The translations under genes and the position numbers were made by a program. Below, piece by piece: positions 25,822 to 37,200 of a stretch of 64,000 nt of DNA; within the stretch, counting starts at the first letter, position 1, and every line of letters begins with the position of its first letter. Below the pieces are notes generated by a model. That model was not told the origin of the DNA, did no database searches, and saw only the letters and a list, made by a program, of their open reading frames with translations. The DNA is from Streptomyces lacrimifluminis (GTDB lineage Bacteria > Actinomycetota > Actinomycetes > Streptomycetales > Streptomycetaceae), in the NCBI RefSeq assembly GCF_014646095.1, contig NZ_BMMU01000004.1, positions 62,001 through 126,000 on the forward strand. Direction: 5' to 3'.

Positions 25822-27096
25822 TCAGTGGTGCACCTTCTCCGCCCGCACAGGCACATGCGACGCCACCACACGCTCCCGCCCAGCCGACGGAGTCACCGCG
25901 CGTCGGTCCACCACGTACGCCACCCCCGCAACCCCCAGGCCCAGCAGCGCCAAAGCCGCGCCGACCAGCGCCGGAGACGTCACGCCGAAGCCCGCCGCCA
26001 GGGCGAGGCCGCCGATCCACGCTCCCCCGGCGTTCGCCAGGTTGAAGGCCGCCTGGTTGGCGGAGGATGCCAGGGACGGGGCCGCCGACGCCCGCTCCAT
26101 CACCATCAGGTTGAGCGGCGAGCCCGTGACGAACGCCGCCACGCCGAGCAGCGTGACCGCCAGCGCCGCGCTCCACGCCGTACTCATCAGCAGCGGGAAC
26201 GCGCCCAGGACCACGACCAGCGACACCAGACCGCCGAACAGCGTGCCCCGCATCGAGTGGTCCGCGAGCCGGCCACCCACCAGGTTGCCGATGGTGGCGC
26301 CCACGCCGAACAGGGCCAGCAGCAGCGTCACGCTGGAGTCGGCGTACCCGGCGGAGTCCGTGAGCATCGGGGTGATGTAGCTGTACGCCGAGAACAGGGC
26401 GCCGAAGCCCGCGACCGTCGTACCGAGGGCCAGCCAGACCGGCAGCGACCTCAGGGCGGCCAGTTCGCCGCGCAGCCCCGCCACCGGGGTTTCCGCCCGG
26501 CCGTGCGGGATCAGCAGCGCCAGGGCCGCTATCGCCGCGACGCCGATCACGCTCACGCCGAGGAAGGTGGTCCGCCAGCCCAGCTGCTGGCCCATGGCCG
26601 TCGCCACCGGGACGCCGACCACGTTCGCGACCGTCAGGCCCAGGAACATCAGGGAGACCGAGCGGGCCTTGCGCTCCGGGGCGACCATGCTCGTGGCCAC
26701 CACCGCGCCCACGCCGAAGAAGGCGCCGTGCGGCAGCCCGCTCAGGAAGCGGGCGGCCAGCAGGTAGTCGTAGGTCGGTGCGAACGCCGACAGGGCGTTG
26801 CCCGCCACGAACAGGGCCATCAGGCCGATGAGGACCTTGCGGCGCGCCAACCGGGCCGTGACCGCCGCGAGCAGCGGGGCTCCGATGACGACGCCGATCG
26901 CGTACGCCGACACCAGGTGCCCGGCGGACGGGATCGAGACGCCCAGGTCGTCGGCGACGTCGGGCAGCAGGCCCATCATCACGAACTCGGTCGTGCCGAT
27001 GCCGAAAGCACCCACGGCCAGGGCGAGCAGGGCCAGGGGCGTGGTCCTGCGGGTGGACAGGGTGGTCGGCGGCGTGGTCGGCGTGGGCCGGGACAT
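25822..27096 (-). CDS. MFS transporter, 12-TM drug/sugar efflux (DHA1) type
   Basis: 424-residue inner-membrane antiporter with 12 predicted spans. The N-terminal motif GAFGIGTTEFVMMGLLPDVA and the loop-2/3 motif ARLARRKVLIG are those of the AraJ/Cml-like DHA1 subgroup, which exports chloramphenicol-like drugs or sugars. The stop codon is immediately followed by a G-rich repeat. The 5' region contains a 27-bp inverted repeat with 7-bp arms that could be its operator. No regulator gene is adjacent, and the substrate is unknown. Confidence 0.88.
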   Translation of the reverse strand: MSRPTPTTPPTTLSTRRTTPLALLALAVGAFGIGTTEFVMMGLLPDVADDLGVSIPSAGHLVSAYAIGVVIGAPLLAAVTARLARRKVLIGLMALFVAGNALSAFAPTYDYLLAARFLSGLPHGAFFGVGAVVATSMVAPERKARSVSLMFLGLTVANVVGVPVATAMGQQLGWRTTFLGVSVIGVAAIAALALLIPHGRAETPVAGLRGELAALRSLPVWLALGTTVAGFGALFSAYSYITPMLTDSAGYADSSVTLLLALFGVGATIGNLVGGRLADHSMRGTLFGGLVSLVVVLGAFPLLMSTAWSAALAVTLLGVAAFVTGSPLNLMVMERASAAPSLASSANQAAFNLANAGGAWIGGLALAAGFGVTSPALVGAALALLGLGVAGVAYVVDRRAVTPSAGRERVVASHVPVRAEKVHH

Positions 27097-27135
27097 CAGA
27101 GCGCGGGGCCTTTCGAAGGGTGCGGCGGGCGTACG

Positions 27136-27162
27136 TCCGTACAGCTTATGTTCACGTACGGA
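27136..27162. promoter_or_regulatory. Inverted repeat upstream of the MFS gene
   Basis: TCCGTAC (27136-27142) and GTACGGA (27156-27162) flank a 13-nt AT-richer spacer 40-66 nt before the MFS start. The minus-strand spacer contains TAAGCT, a possible -10. It is a candidate repressor site; the cognate regulator is not visible. Confidence 0.45.
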
Positions 27163-27205
27163 ACAAAGACTGCCAGGCCCAGTATTCCCGCGGCGATCCC
27201 CCGGG

Positions 27206-28267
27206 TTACGAGCCCGTTGCCGATGCCGGAACCTTCACCCTCGCCGCGATCGGCAGATGGTCGCTCGCCGTGCGCGGCAGTGACCACGAGCTGACCGGTT
27301 CCACGCCCTGCACCATGATCTGGTCGATCCGCGCCAGCGGGAACGACGCCGGCCAGCTGAATCCGAACCCGCTGCCCGACGCGCCCTGTGTGGAGCGCAT
27401 CTGGGCGGTGACGGCGTTGAGCGCGCGGTCGTTCATCGTGCCGTTCAGGTCGCCGAGCAGGATCTTGCGCGTCAGCTTGTCGTCGTAGAGCGCCTCGCCC
27501 AGCGCGTCCGCGCTCCGGTCGCGCTGGCGGGCCGTGAACCCGGCCTCCAGCTTCACGCGTACCGAGGGGAGGTGGGCGACGTACACCGCGACCGGTCCCT
27601 CCGGCGTCGCCACGGTGGCGCGCATCGCGCGGGTCCAGCCCAGCCTGATGTCCACCGGCCGGGAGGCGCTGATGGGGTACTTGCTCCACAGCCCGACCGT
27701 GCCCTGCACCGAGTGGTACTTGAAGGTCGACGCGAGGGCCTTCTCGTACGTCGGGACCGCCGTCTCCGTCAGCTCCTCCAGGGCGAGGAGGTCGGCGCCG
27801 GAGCCCGCCACCTCGCGGGCGGTGCCGGACGGGTCCGGGTTCTCCGCGTTGACGTTGTGGGTGGCCACCGTCAGGTTGCCGCCGGTGCCCGCGTTGCTGC
27901 CGAGCAGCCCGCCGAAGAGGTTGAACCAGACCGCCGTGGGCAGCACCACCGCGATCAGTGCGGTCGCGGAGCGCCGGATCAGCGCGATGAGGAGCAGCAG
28001 CGGTACGGAGATGATGCCGAACCAGGGCAGGAACGTCTCGCTGAGGCTGCCGAGGTTGCCGATCCGGTTGGGGATCTGCGCGTGCAGCACCATCACCAGG
28101 GCGAGCAGGACCGCCAGCGCCGCCGTGATCAGGCCCCGGCGCCAGATTCTCGGATCACCTCGCCAGCCGGCCGTCAGACGGCTCATCAGGCGCCGAAGCC
28201 GGGGCCCCCGGCGCTCGGGTCCCGAGCCTCCGTTGTCCGTCTCCGCCATGTACGCCTGCTGGGCCAT
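27206..28267 (-). CDS. Membrane-anchored endonuclease/exonuclease/phosphatase-family hydrolase
   Basis: 353 residues: a basic cytoplasmic head, three transmembrane helices (ITAALAVLLALVMVLHAQIP, FGIISVPLLLLIALI, ATALIAVVLPTAVWFNLFGG) and an extracytoplasmic EEP domain. Catalytic motifs are visible: THNVNAENPDPSG, LALEELTE (metal Glu), LGDLNGTMND (Asp/Asn) and SDHLPIAA (Asp-His). Such membrane EEP proteins cleave phosphodiesters or phosphomonoesters at the cell surface; the substrate is unknown. GAGGCGACGG precedes the ATG. Read in the same direction as the MFS gene, 109 nt away; the intervening palindrome suggests separate transcription. Confidence 0.87.
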   Translation of the reverse strand: MAQQAYMAETDNGGSGPERRGPRLRRLMSRLTAGWRGDPRIWRRGLITAALAVLLALVMVLHAQIPNRIGNLGSLSETFLPWFGIISVPLLLLIALIRRSATALIAVVLPTAVWFNLFGGLLGSNAGTGGNLTVATHNVNAENPDPSGTAREVAGSGADLLALEELTETAVPTYEKALASTFKYHSVQGTVGLWSKYPISASRPVDIRLGWTRAMRATVATPEGPVAVYVAHLPSVRVKLEAGFTARQRDRSADALGEALYDDKLTRKILLGDLNGTMNDRALNAVTAQMRSTQGASGSGFGFSWPASFPLARIDQIMVQGVEPVSSWSLPRTASDHLPIAARVKVPASATGS

Positions 28268-28484
28268 ACCGTCGCCTCACAACCTGCCGTGCACACCGTC
28301 CGTCCCCCGCGCCTAAGACCCTAGGGGATGATCGGTTCCGATCTCGCCGTCTCATGACGGCCGTACGGGGACGATGACGAACAAGTCGGCACGACCAGTT
28401 CCGGTTGCCGCCCGCAGACGGTCCTCTGTGACGAAACACGCACAGTCGGGCGTCGACCGGCCCGACAGGCGTACGAATTGCTGG

Positions 28485-29111
28485 TTACGGGGCCGCCGGC
28501 CGCAGACCTTCCAGCAGCGTGTCGACGATCTGCTCGGCGAGGCCCTCCGGCAGGTCCCCTTCTGGGCGCAGCACGACGCGCAGAAGCATGGGGCCGAGGA
28601 AGAGGTCGTACATCATCGTGACGTCGATGTCCGCGCGTACCTCGCCGCTCCGCTGGCCGCGGCGCAGGAGTTCGGCACCGAGTTGTCGGCGCGGTTCGAC
28701 GACGGTGGCGTGGTAGGCGGCCCAGAGTTTGGGGCTGCTCTTCATCTGGGCCTGGACGTTGTGCAGGAGGGCCGAGGACCGGCCCGCGAGTCCGCGCCGG
28801 CGCAGCGCCTCCAGGAGGACGACCAGGTCGTCGCGCATCGACGTGCCGGGCAGCTCCGGGTCGGCGGGCTCCATGACCCGCATGACGTCGACGAAGAGCT
28901 CCTCCTTGCCCGGCCAGCGGCGGTAGATGGTCGCCTTGCCGACACCGGCGGTACGGGCCACCCGCTCGATGGAGATGTCCGCGAGCGGTACCCCCTCCTC
29001 CAGGAGCTGCATCACGCCCTCGATGATGGAGCGCTCCACGGCTTCGCTCCGGGGGCGGCCACGGGTGCCGCTCCGACCGGCCGGGCCGTCCGGGCCATCC
29101 GCGAGGTTCAC
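28485..29111 (-). CDS. TetR-family transcriptional regulator
   Basis: 208-residue repressor. The N-terminal HTH reads VARTAGVGKATIYRRWPGKE (about 48-67) and the C-terminal domain is the TetR_C type with LDAL-like helices (WAAYHATVVEPRRQLGAELL). GTG start with AAAGGAG upstream. It lies 168 nt behind the 14-TM MFS exporter on the same strand; this gap holds a 35-bp tandem repeat. It most likely represses the exporter by binding the 29-bp palindrome at 30898-30926 and responds to a drug-like ligand. Confidence 0.9.
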   Translation of the reverse strand: MNLADGPDGPAGRSGTRGRPRSEAVERSIIEGVMQLLEEGVPLADISIERVARTAGVGKATIYRRWPGKEELFVDVMRVMEPADPELPGTSMRDDLVVLLEALRRRGLAGRSSALLHNVQAQMKSSPKLWAAYHATVVEPRRQLGAELLRRGQRSGEVRADIDVTMMYDLFLGPMLLRVVLRPEGDLPEGLAEQIVDTLLEGLRPAAP

Positions 29112-29130
29112 GCGACCTGCTCCTTTCCTC

Positions 29131-29216
29131 GTTCTGTTGTCTTGTTCGTTTCTGCCTGTCTTGTCGTTCTGTTGTCTTGTTCGTTTCTGCCTGTCTTGTC
29201 GTTCTGCTGTCTTGTC
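29131..29216. repeat. 35-bp tandem repeat between MFS and TetR genes
   Basis: Two identical 35-bp units (29131-29165, 29166-29200) beginning GTTCTGTTGTCTTGTTCG, plus 16 bases of a third with one mismatch. The pyrimidine-rich plus strand (T/C with few A) is markedly lower in GC than anything around it. It lies in the untranslated gap of the MFS-TetR transcript. Confidence 0.85.
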
Positions 29217-29279
29217 TTCCGGTCCTCCGGCGCCCTGCGGTTCTGCGGTTCTGAGTCCCGCGTCGATTCTCCCCGCTGC

Positions 29280-30941
<1,662 letters not shown>

Positions 30942-31021
30942 TTACCGCGGCGCGAGATGTTTCGCACAGAGGGCGTCCTCCCCGGGCGACCACTAGCCGT
31001 CCCGGGACGGGAGGTGCCACC

Positions 31022-31063
31022 ATGGTGGTGATCCGGGGACGCCGTCAGGGTGCCTCGAGATGA
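31022..31063 (+). CDS. Possible 13-residue leader peptide of panB
   Basis: ATG to TGA encodes MVVIRGRRQGASR, with GGGAGG 7 nt upstream, ending 17 nt before the panB ATG. The reading frame is out of phase with panB. It may be a regulatory upstream ORF in the panB leader or chance. The evidence is only the ribosome site and position. Confidence 0.3.
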   Translation: MVVIRGRRQGASR

Positions 31064-31080
31064 TTGAAGGAGCCGTTGCC

Positions 31081-31956
31081 ATGACGCAGCTTCAGCCTGC
31101 CCACCAGGCCTCCGCCGGCAGCACCAACGCGACGAACGCGCTGTACGGAGGCAAGGGCACCCGCCGCATCACGGTCCGGGACATCACCGCCGCCAAGGAA
31201 CGCGGCGAGAAGTGGCCCATGCTCACCGCGTACGACGCGATGACCGCGTCCGTCTTCGACGAGGCCGGTATCCCGGTCATGCTGGTCGGCGACTCGGCGG
31301 GCAACTGTCACCTGGGGTACGAGTCGACGGTTCCCGTGACCCTCGACGAGATGACCATGCTGTCGGCGGCCGTCGTCCGCGGTACGAGCCGGGCGCTGAT
31401 CGTCGGCGACCTGCCCTTCGGTTCCTACCAGGAGGGCCCGGTGCAGGCGCTGCGCTCGGCCACCCGGCTGGTGAAGGAGGCGGGGGTCGGTGCCGTCAAG
31501 CTGGAGGGCGGCGAGCGCTCGCACCGCCAGATCGAGTTGCTGGTCGAATCCGGCATCCCGGTGATGGCCCACATCGGCCTGACACCCCAGTCCGTGAACT
31601 CCATGGGGTACCGGGTCCAGGGGCGCGGCGAGGAGGCCGCCCAGCAGTTGCTGCGGGACGCGAAGGCCGTGCAGGACGCGGGGGCGTTCGCGGTGGTCCT
31701 GGAGCTGGTGCCGGCGGAGCTGGCCGCGGAGGTCACGCGGACGCTGCACATCCCCACGGTGGGGATCGGGGCGGGTGTGGAGACGGACGCGCAGGTGCTG
31801 GTGTGGACGGACATGCTGGGGCTGACCGGGGGGCGGATGCCGAAGTTCGTCAAGCAGTACGCGAATCTGCGTGAGGTCATGGGGAGCGCGGCGAAGGCGT
31901 TCGCGGAGGATGTGACCGGCGGGACGTTCCCGGCGGAGGAGCACTCCGTGCACTGA
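31081..31956 (+). CDS. panB: 3-methyl-2-oxobutanoate hydroxymethyltransferase
   Basis: 291-residue first enzyme of pantothenate biosynthesis: transfers a hydroxymethyl group from methylene-THF to alpha-ketoisovalerate to give ketopantoate. Visible signatures are MLTAYDAMTASVFDEAGIPV, LVGDSAGNCHLGY (metal Asp), GDLPFGSY, AVKLEGGE and AHIGLTPQSVN with the catalytic Glu in VLELVPAEL. AAGGAG lies 6 nt before the chosen ATG. A strong terminator follows, so the gene is monocistronic. A short leader ORF may precede it. Confidence 0.96.
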   Translation: MTQLQPAHQASAGSTNATNALYGGKGTRRITVRDITAAKERGEKWPMLTAYDAMTASVFDEAGIPVMLVGDSAGNCHLGYESTVPVTLDEMTMLSAAVVRGTSRALIVGDLPFGSYQEGPVQALRSATRLVKEAGVGAVKLEGGERSHRQIELLVESGIPVMAHIGLTPQSVNSMGYRVQGRGEEAAQQLLRDAKAVQDAGAFAVVLELVPAELAAEVTRTLHIPTVGIGAGVETDAQVLVWTDMLGLTGGRMPKFVKQYANLREVMGSAAKAFAEDVTGGTFPAEEHSVH

Positions 31957-32013
31957 CCGTCCGCTGCCCGTCCACCGGGTTCACGGATCCAACAGAGCCA
32001 CTGCGGTACGAGA

Positions 32014-32045
32014 GCAGCCCGCCGACTCCCCCATCGGCGGGCTGC
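32014..32045 (+). terminator. Terminator of panB
   Basis: GCAGCCCGCCGA (32014-32025) pairs perfectly with TCGGCGGGCTGC (32034-32045) around an 8-nt loop, followed by GGCTTTG. It begins 58 nt after the panB stop. Confidence 0.85.
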
Positions 32046-32070
32046 GGCTTTGACCCGTCCCATCCCGTTC

Positions 32071-32250
32071 CTGGGGGCTGCGCCCCCAGACGGGCTGGAT
32101 GTGCCCGGGCCTGGGCTGGAGAAACGGGTGGGCGGGAAACACCGGCCGGGCTGAACAGGCCTCATCCCTGACCACCGGGCGAGGCGAGGCGCCCCAGGCC
32201 CGCGCCGGATACAGGCGGTGAACGGGTGGGTGGGTGGGTGGGAAACAAGG
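32071..32250. repeat. panB-drrA intergenic region with hairpin and two G-rich repeats
   Basis: The 366 bases between panB and the ABC gene hold no gene. After the panB terminator come a short hairpin (CTGGGGGC with GCCCCCAG, 32071-32089) and G-rich repeats at 32122-32143 (three GGG runs) and 32221-32246 (five GGG runs spaced by single T). The latter two share the AAACGGGTGGG...GGGAAAC core with the copies at 25792 and 41516. Confidence 0.6.
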
Positions 32251-32322
32251 CCCGGGCGGGCGCGATCGCGGGTGTCGGTGGTCTGTAGGCGGTTTGTCGG
32301 TGGGGGGTGACAGGTTCGTCCC

Positions 32323-33357
32323 ATGACGCGAATCGACAACCGCCCCACCGACGGGGTCACACGTGCCGTTTCCGTGCGGGGGCTGGTCAAGCACTACGGC
32401 GAGACGAAGGCGCTGGACGGCGTCGACCTGGACGTCCGGGAAGGCACCGTACTCGGGGTGCTCGGACCCAACGGCGCCGGCAAGACCACCCTTGTACGCA
32501 TCCTCTCCACCCTGCTGCAGCCCGACTCCGGGCATGCGACCGTCGCCGGGTACGACGTCCTGCGACAGCCCCGGCAGCTGCGCCGGGTGATCGGTCTCAC
32601 CGGGCAGTACGCCTCCGTGGACGAGAAGCTCCCCGGCTGGGAGAACCTGTACATGATCGGGCGGCTCCTCGACCTGCCCCGCAAGGACGCCCGCACCCGG
32701 GCCGACGAACTCCTGGAGCGGTTCTCGCTCACCGATGCCGCCAAGCGGCCCGCGAGCACGTACTCCGGCGGTATGCGGCGGCGGCTGGACCTGGCCGCCT
32801 CGATGATCGGCCGGCCACAGGTCCTCTTCCTCGACGAGCCCACCACCGGCCTCGACCCCCGCACCCGCAACGAGGTCTGGACCGAGGTCAAGCGGATGGT
32901 CGGCGACGGGGTGACCGTGCTGCTCACCACCCAGTACATGGAGGAGGCCGAACAGCTCGCCTCCGAGCTGGCCGTCATCGACCGGGGGAAGGTCGTCGCC
33001 GGCGGTGCCATCGACGCGCTGAAGGCGAAGGTCGGCGGCCGTACCCTGCGGATCCGGCCGGCCGATCCCCTGCAACTGCGCCCGCTCGCCCGTGACCTCG
33101 ACGACCTCGGCATCACCGGACTCGCCACCACGACCGTGGACACCGAGAACGGCAGTGTCCTGGTGCCGGTCCTGAGCGACGAGCAGCTCACCGCCGTGAC
33201 CGGCGCGGTCGTCGCACGCGGTATCACGATCTCCTCGATCTCCACCGAACTGCCCAGCCTGGACGAGGTGTTCCTGTCCCTCACCGGCCATCGCGCCGGT
33301 GCCCCGCAGGACGACGCCACCACCCCCGCCGACACCCGAGAGGAGGTCGCCGTATGA
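32323..33357 (+). CDS. DrrA-like drug-export ABC transporter ATPase
   Basis: 344-residue ATP-binding subunit of the daunorubicin-resistance (DrrA) family. Walker A GPNGAGKTTLVRIL (about 47-60), Q-loop LTGQYASVDEKLPGWENL, signature YSGGMRRRLDLAASM, Walker B VLFLDEPTTGLDPRTRN and H-loop LLTTQYMEEAEQLA are all intact. The C-terminal DrrA-specific extension (SISTELPSLDEVFLSLTG) is present. It powers export of a hydrophobic compound through the permease encoded next, with which its stop overlaps (ATGA). No biosynthetic genes are adjacent, so it is likely a resistance or lipid exporter. Confidence 0.93.
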   Translation: MTRIDNRPTDGVTRAVSVRGLVKHYGETKALDGVDLDVREGTVLGVLGPNGAGKTTLVRILSTLLQPDSGHATVAGYDVLRQPRQLRRVIGLTGQYASVDEKLPGWENLYMIGRLLDLPRKDARTRADELLERFSLTDAAKRPASTYSGGMRRRLDLAASMIGRPQVLFLDEPTTGLDPRTRNEVWTEVKRMVGDGVTVLLTTQYMEEAEQLASELAVIDRGKVVAGGAIDALKAKVGGRTLRIRPADPLQLRPLARDLDDLGITGLATTTVDTENGSVLVPVLSDEQLTAVTGAVVARGITISSISTELPSLDEVFLSLTGHRAGAPQDDATTPADTREEVAV

Positions 33358-34211
33358 GCACCGCGACCGCGACCGTCAACGACATCCACCACGACGGCGA
33401 CAAGGCCGGCCGGGACCGCGTCCAGGCGGACGGACGGATTCCGCTGCGCGGCCATCTGCGGCACACCGGTGCCCTCGTCCGCCGCAACCTGCTGTGGATC
33501 CGGCAGGACCCCGAGTCGATGGCCGACGCGCTGCTGATGCCGGTCATCTTCACCCTGCTGTTCGTGTTCGTCTTCGGCGGCTCGATCGGGCAGGCCCTGG
33601 GCGGCGGGCAGGACGGTTATGTGCAGTACGTGATCCCCGGCATGATCGCGATGATGAGCATGACGCTGTCCCAGGGCGTCGGCACCGGGTTCTGCCAGGA
33701 CTTCAACTCCGGTGTCATGGACCGCTTCCGGTCGCTGCCGATCGGGCGCGGCTCGGTGCTGTTCGCCAAGATCTCGGTCGAGCTGATCCGGATGCTGTTC
33801 GCGACCACCGTGCTGATGATCGTCGCCGTCCTGGTCGGTTTCGACATCAACCACTGGCCCGGGCTGTTCGCGGCCGTGGGCCTGGCCACGCTCTTCGCCT
33901 CGTCGATCATGTGGGTGTTCCTCACCCTGGGCGTGATGATGAAGAGCGCGCAGTCCGTGCAGGCGATGGGCTTCCTGGTGCTGTTCCCGCTCCAGTTCGG
34001 TTCGTCGATCTTCGCCCCGACGCAGTCGATGCCGGGCTGGCTTCAGGCGTTCACCGACTACAACCCGCTGTCCACGCTCGCGGACGCGGCGCGCGGACTG
34101 ATGGTGGGCGGCCCGGTCGCGCACGACCTGTGGGTGACCATCGGCTGGTCGGCGGCCATCACGGCGGTGATGGCGCCGGTCGCCATCCACAAGTTCCGTA
34201 CGAAGAGCTGA
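33354..34211 (+). CDS. DrrB-like ABC-2 type permease
   Basis: 285-residue membrane subunit paired with the DrrA-like ATPase. A cytoplasmic N-terminus (ATVNDIHHDGDKAGRDR) is followed by six spans, among them LLMPVIFTLLFVFVFGG, MFATTVLMIVAVLVGF-like and FLVLFPLQFGSSIFAPTQSM, with the ABC-2 signature near the last loop (FTDYNPLSTLADAARGL). ATGA overlap with the ATPase gene shows translational coupling. Convergent with the large regulator gene, 58 bp away. Confidence 0.93.
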   Translation: MSTATATVNDIHHDGDKAGRDRVQADGRIPLRGHLRHTGALVRRNLLWIRQDPESMADALLMPVIFTLLFVFVFGGSIGQALGGGQDGYVQYVIPGMIAMMSMTLSQGVGTGFCQDFNSGVMDRFRSLPIGRGSVLFAKISVELIRMLFATTVLMIVAVLVGFDINHWPGLFAAVGLATLFASSIMWVFLTLGVMMKSAQSVQAMGFLVLFPLQFGSSIFAPTQSMPGWLQAFTDYNPLSTLADAARGLMVGGPVAHDLWVTIGWSAAITAVMAPVAIHKFRTKS

Positions 34212-34269
34212 AGAAGAAGGGCTGGAGGAGCCGACTACCGCGGTACGTCGGTGCTGTACGCGTCGGATG

Positions 34270-37200
34270 TCAGATGAGGACGGTCGCCTCCTCCGGGGAG
34301 AGCCGGCCGCCCTCCGCGTACGCGGCCTCGTACGCCTCGTCACTGAGCACCTCGCGGACCGCGCGCACGGAGCGGGCGCGGACCTCGCGCTCCATGTGTC
34401 CGGAGACATGGCCGGGCGGCAGCAGGGCGTCGGCGGCGCCCAGGCAGCGGGCGGCGTCGTGGGCGCGGCCGGGGTCGAAGCCGACGAGGGCGGCGGCGCC
34501 GGTGGTCAGGAAGGTGGAGCGCAGATGGGGGGCGATGGCGCGGGACAGCTCGTCGTCGGCGCGGGACACCGCCTGCCGTGCCTTGGCGAGTGCCTCCTCG
34601 TAGTGTCCTTCCACGATGTCCAGCCAGGACTCCGCGCCGAGGATGAACGCGTCGAAGACGACGAACGAGGCGGCCCTGAACTCCGAGCGCAGCAGCCGGA
34701 GTTGCTCGCGTGCCTCGGGTACCCGGTCGGTGATGCCGAGCCAGGCCGCGAGGAAGAGCCGGGCGGCGGGCATGGCCTCGTTGACCATCCCCTCCGCGTT
34801 CTCGATCACTTCGCGCAGCAGCCTTTCCCCCTCCTCGTTCCGGCCCGCCTCCAGGAACACGTTGCCGAGGCGGGCGGCGAGCACGGTTTTCTGGGCGCGG
34901 GCGCCGAGCTGTTCGGCCAGTTCTATGGCGTCCCGGAAGTCGGTGGCGGCGGCGTCGTACTCGGCCTTGCGTTCATGGGCCTCGCCGCGTGCGGAGAGCG
35001 CCTCGGCGGCGCCCCAGGCGTCCCCGAGGCGCCGGAAGATCTCCAGCGACTCGTCGGCGTCACGGGTCGCGTCACCGGCCCAGTCGCTGCGGTTGGCGAG
35101 GACGTTGGCGCGCATCTGCAGACAGGCGGCGAGTTCCCACTCGTAGCCGGGTGCCGCGTCGCGGCAGGTGCGCACGGATTCGCCGACGATGACGCTGAGC
35201 CGCTCCATGTCGCGGGTGAGCATGACGGCGTAGAACCAGAGGATGCCTGGGTAGCGGCAGGTCTGCGGGGCGCCGGGTTCGTAGACCTGGGTGATGGCGC
35301 GCAGCTTCTGCCTGGCCTCCGGCGTCTGCCAGGCCTCCAACTCCAGGTCCATGGAGGCGAGATGGATGAGGTGGACACCGCGCCGGGCCTCTTCGAGGAG
35401 CTCGCCGTTCCAGGGGGGCGGGGTGTCCGTGCAGCGCTCCCACACGGGCCGGGCCGGGCGGATCGGGAGGGCGAAGGGGTCGGGGCCGAGGTTCATGACC
35501 TCGCGGGACCAGTTGCGGCCGGCGAGGCGGAGATCGCGCATCTGCCAGTACCAGGAGATCGACAGGACGAGGCAGAGCGCCTCCTGTTCGTCGCGCGCGG
35601 TGACGGCGTGACGGAGGGCGGCGCGGAGGTTCTCACTCTCCCCCTGGAACACGTCGAGCGCGGCCAGTTGGCCTGGTCCGCGCAGCAACGGGTCGGTGGT
35701 GCGGGCGAGTTCACGGAAGTACGTGAGGTGCGCGCGCTCCGCTTCGGAGCGGGCGCCCGACTCGTCGAGGCGCTCACCGGAGTACTCGGCGACGGTCTCC
35801 AGGAGCCGGTAGCGCATCGTGCCGTTGTCGTCCGAAGGGGCGGCCACGACAAGGGACTTGTCGACGAGCGAGCCGAGCGCTTCGAGCGCGACGGGCCCGC
35901 ACACCGCTTCGGCGGCGGGGAGGTCGCAGCCGCCCGCGAAGACGGACAGCCGCCGCAGGACGTCCCGTTCGTCGGTGTCGAGCAGGTCCCAGGACCAGTC
36001 GACGACGGCACGCAGGGTCTGCTGGCGGGGCAGGACGGTACGGCTGCCGGAGGTGAGCAGCCGGAAACGGTCGTCGAGGCGGCCGGCGATCTGCCGCAGC
36101 GACAGCATCCGCAGCCGGGCGGCGGCCAGTTCGATGGCGAGGGGCAGCCCGTCGAGCCGCCGGCAGATCTCGGCGGCGGCCTCCGGATCGTCCTCGACCC
36201 GGAACCCGGGCCGGGCGGCTGCCCCGCGGTCGGCGAGCAGCCGGAGCGCGACGGGCTCGGGCAGCGGTTCGACTGGACGCACCAACTCCCCCGGTACGCC
36301 CAGGGGTTCACGGCTGGTGGCGAGCACGGTGACTCCCGGGCAACGCGCCAGCAGCTCCGCGACGAGGTGCGCGGCGGCGGCGATGACATGCTCGCAGTTG
36401 TCGAGGAGGATCAGCATCCGCCGGTTCGCGCAGTGCTCGGTGAGGCGTACGAGGGGGTCGTCGTGGCGTTCGGCGGAGGCGGCGCGCAGTTCCTCGGCGC
36501 CGGCACCGCGCAGCACGGTCTCGCGGGCCCCGACGGCGGTGAGTACGGCTTCGGGGACCGCGTCCGGGTCGACGACGGGCGCGAGTTCGGCCAGCCACAC
36601 CCCGTCCGGTGCGGCGTCCCGTGTCCCGCCCCACGGCCGGTCTCCCGGACCGTCCCGCAGGGCTTCGGCGGCCTCCTGCGACAACCGTGTCTTCCCGGCC
36701 CCGCCGGGCCCGAGCAACGTCACGAGCCGGGCGGCGGCCAGATCCCCCCGGATGGCCTCGATGTCCGACTCCCGGCCGACGAACGAGGTGAGGCGGGCGC
36801 GCAGGTTGCCCGGGGGCGGCGATGCGGGCGGGGGTGGGGTGCCGGGCGGGACGGGAGACCGGGCCTGGACCGGGCCGCCCCGTGCGGGAGCCGCGCCCAC
36901 GGGGTTCGCGGCCCCGCCGCCGGAGGCAGGGGCGGTCGCGCCCCACGCGTCTTGGGGTGCTTCGTCCGGATTCAGCAACTCCGCGTGCAGCGCCCGGAGT
37001 TCGGGGCCGGGGTCCACGCCGAGCCGGTCCGCGAGCAGCCGGCGTACGTCCTCGTAGGCGGCCAGTGCCTGGGCCGGGCGGCCCGCGTCGCGCAGTGCGC
37101 GCAGGCGGAGGGCCTGGAGGGACTCGTCCAGGGGGTGGCTGTCGCACAGGGCGGTCAGCTCGGGCAGTGACTGTTCCGCGCCGCCCAGGGCCAGGGCGGC

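Noticed and set aside
34267..37170. 967-residue plus-strand frame opposite the AfsR-like regulator
   Set aside because: Gly/Val/Glu-rich antisense of the regulator, with no recognisable motif.
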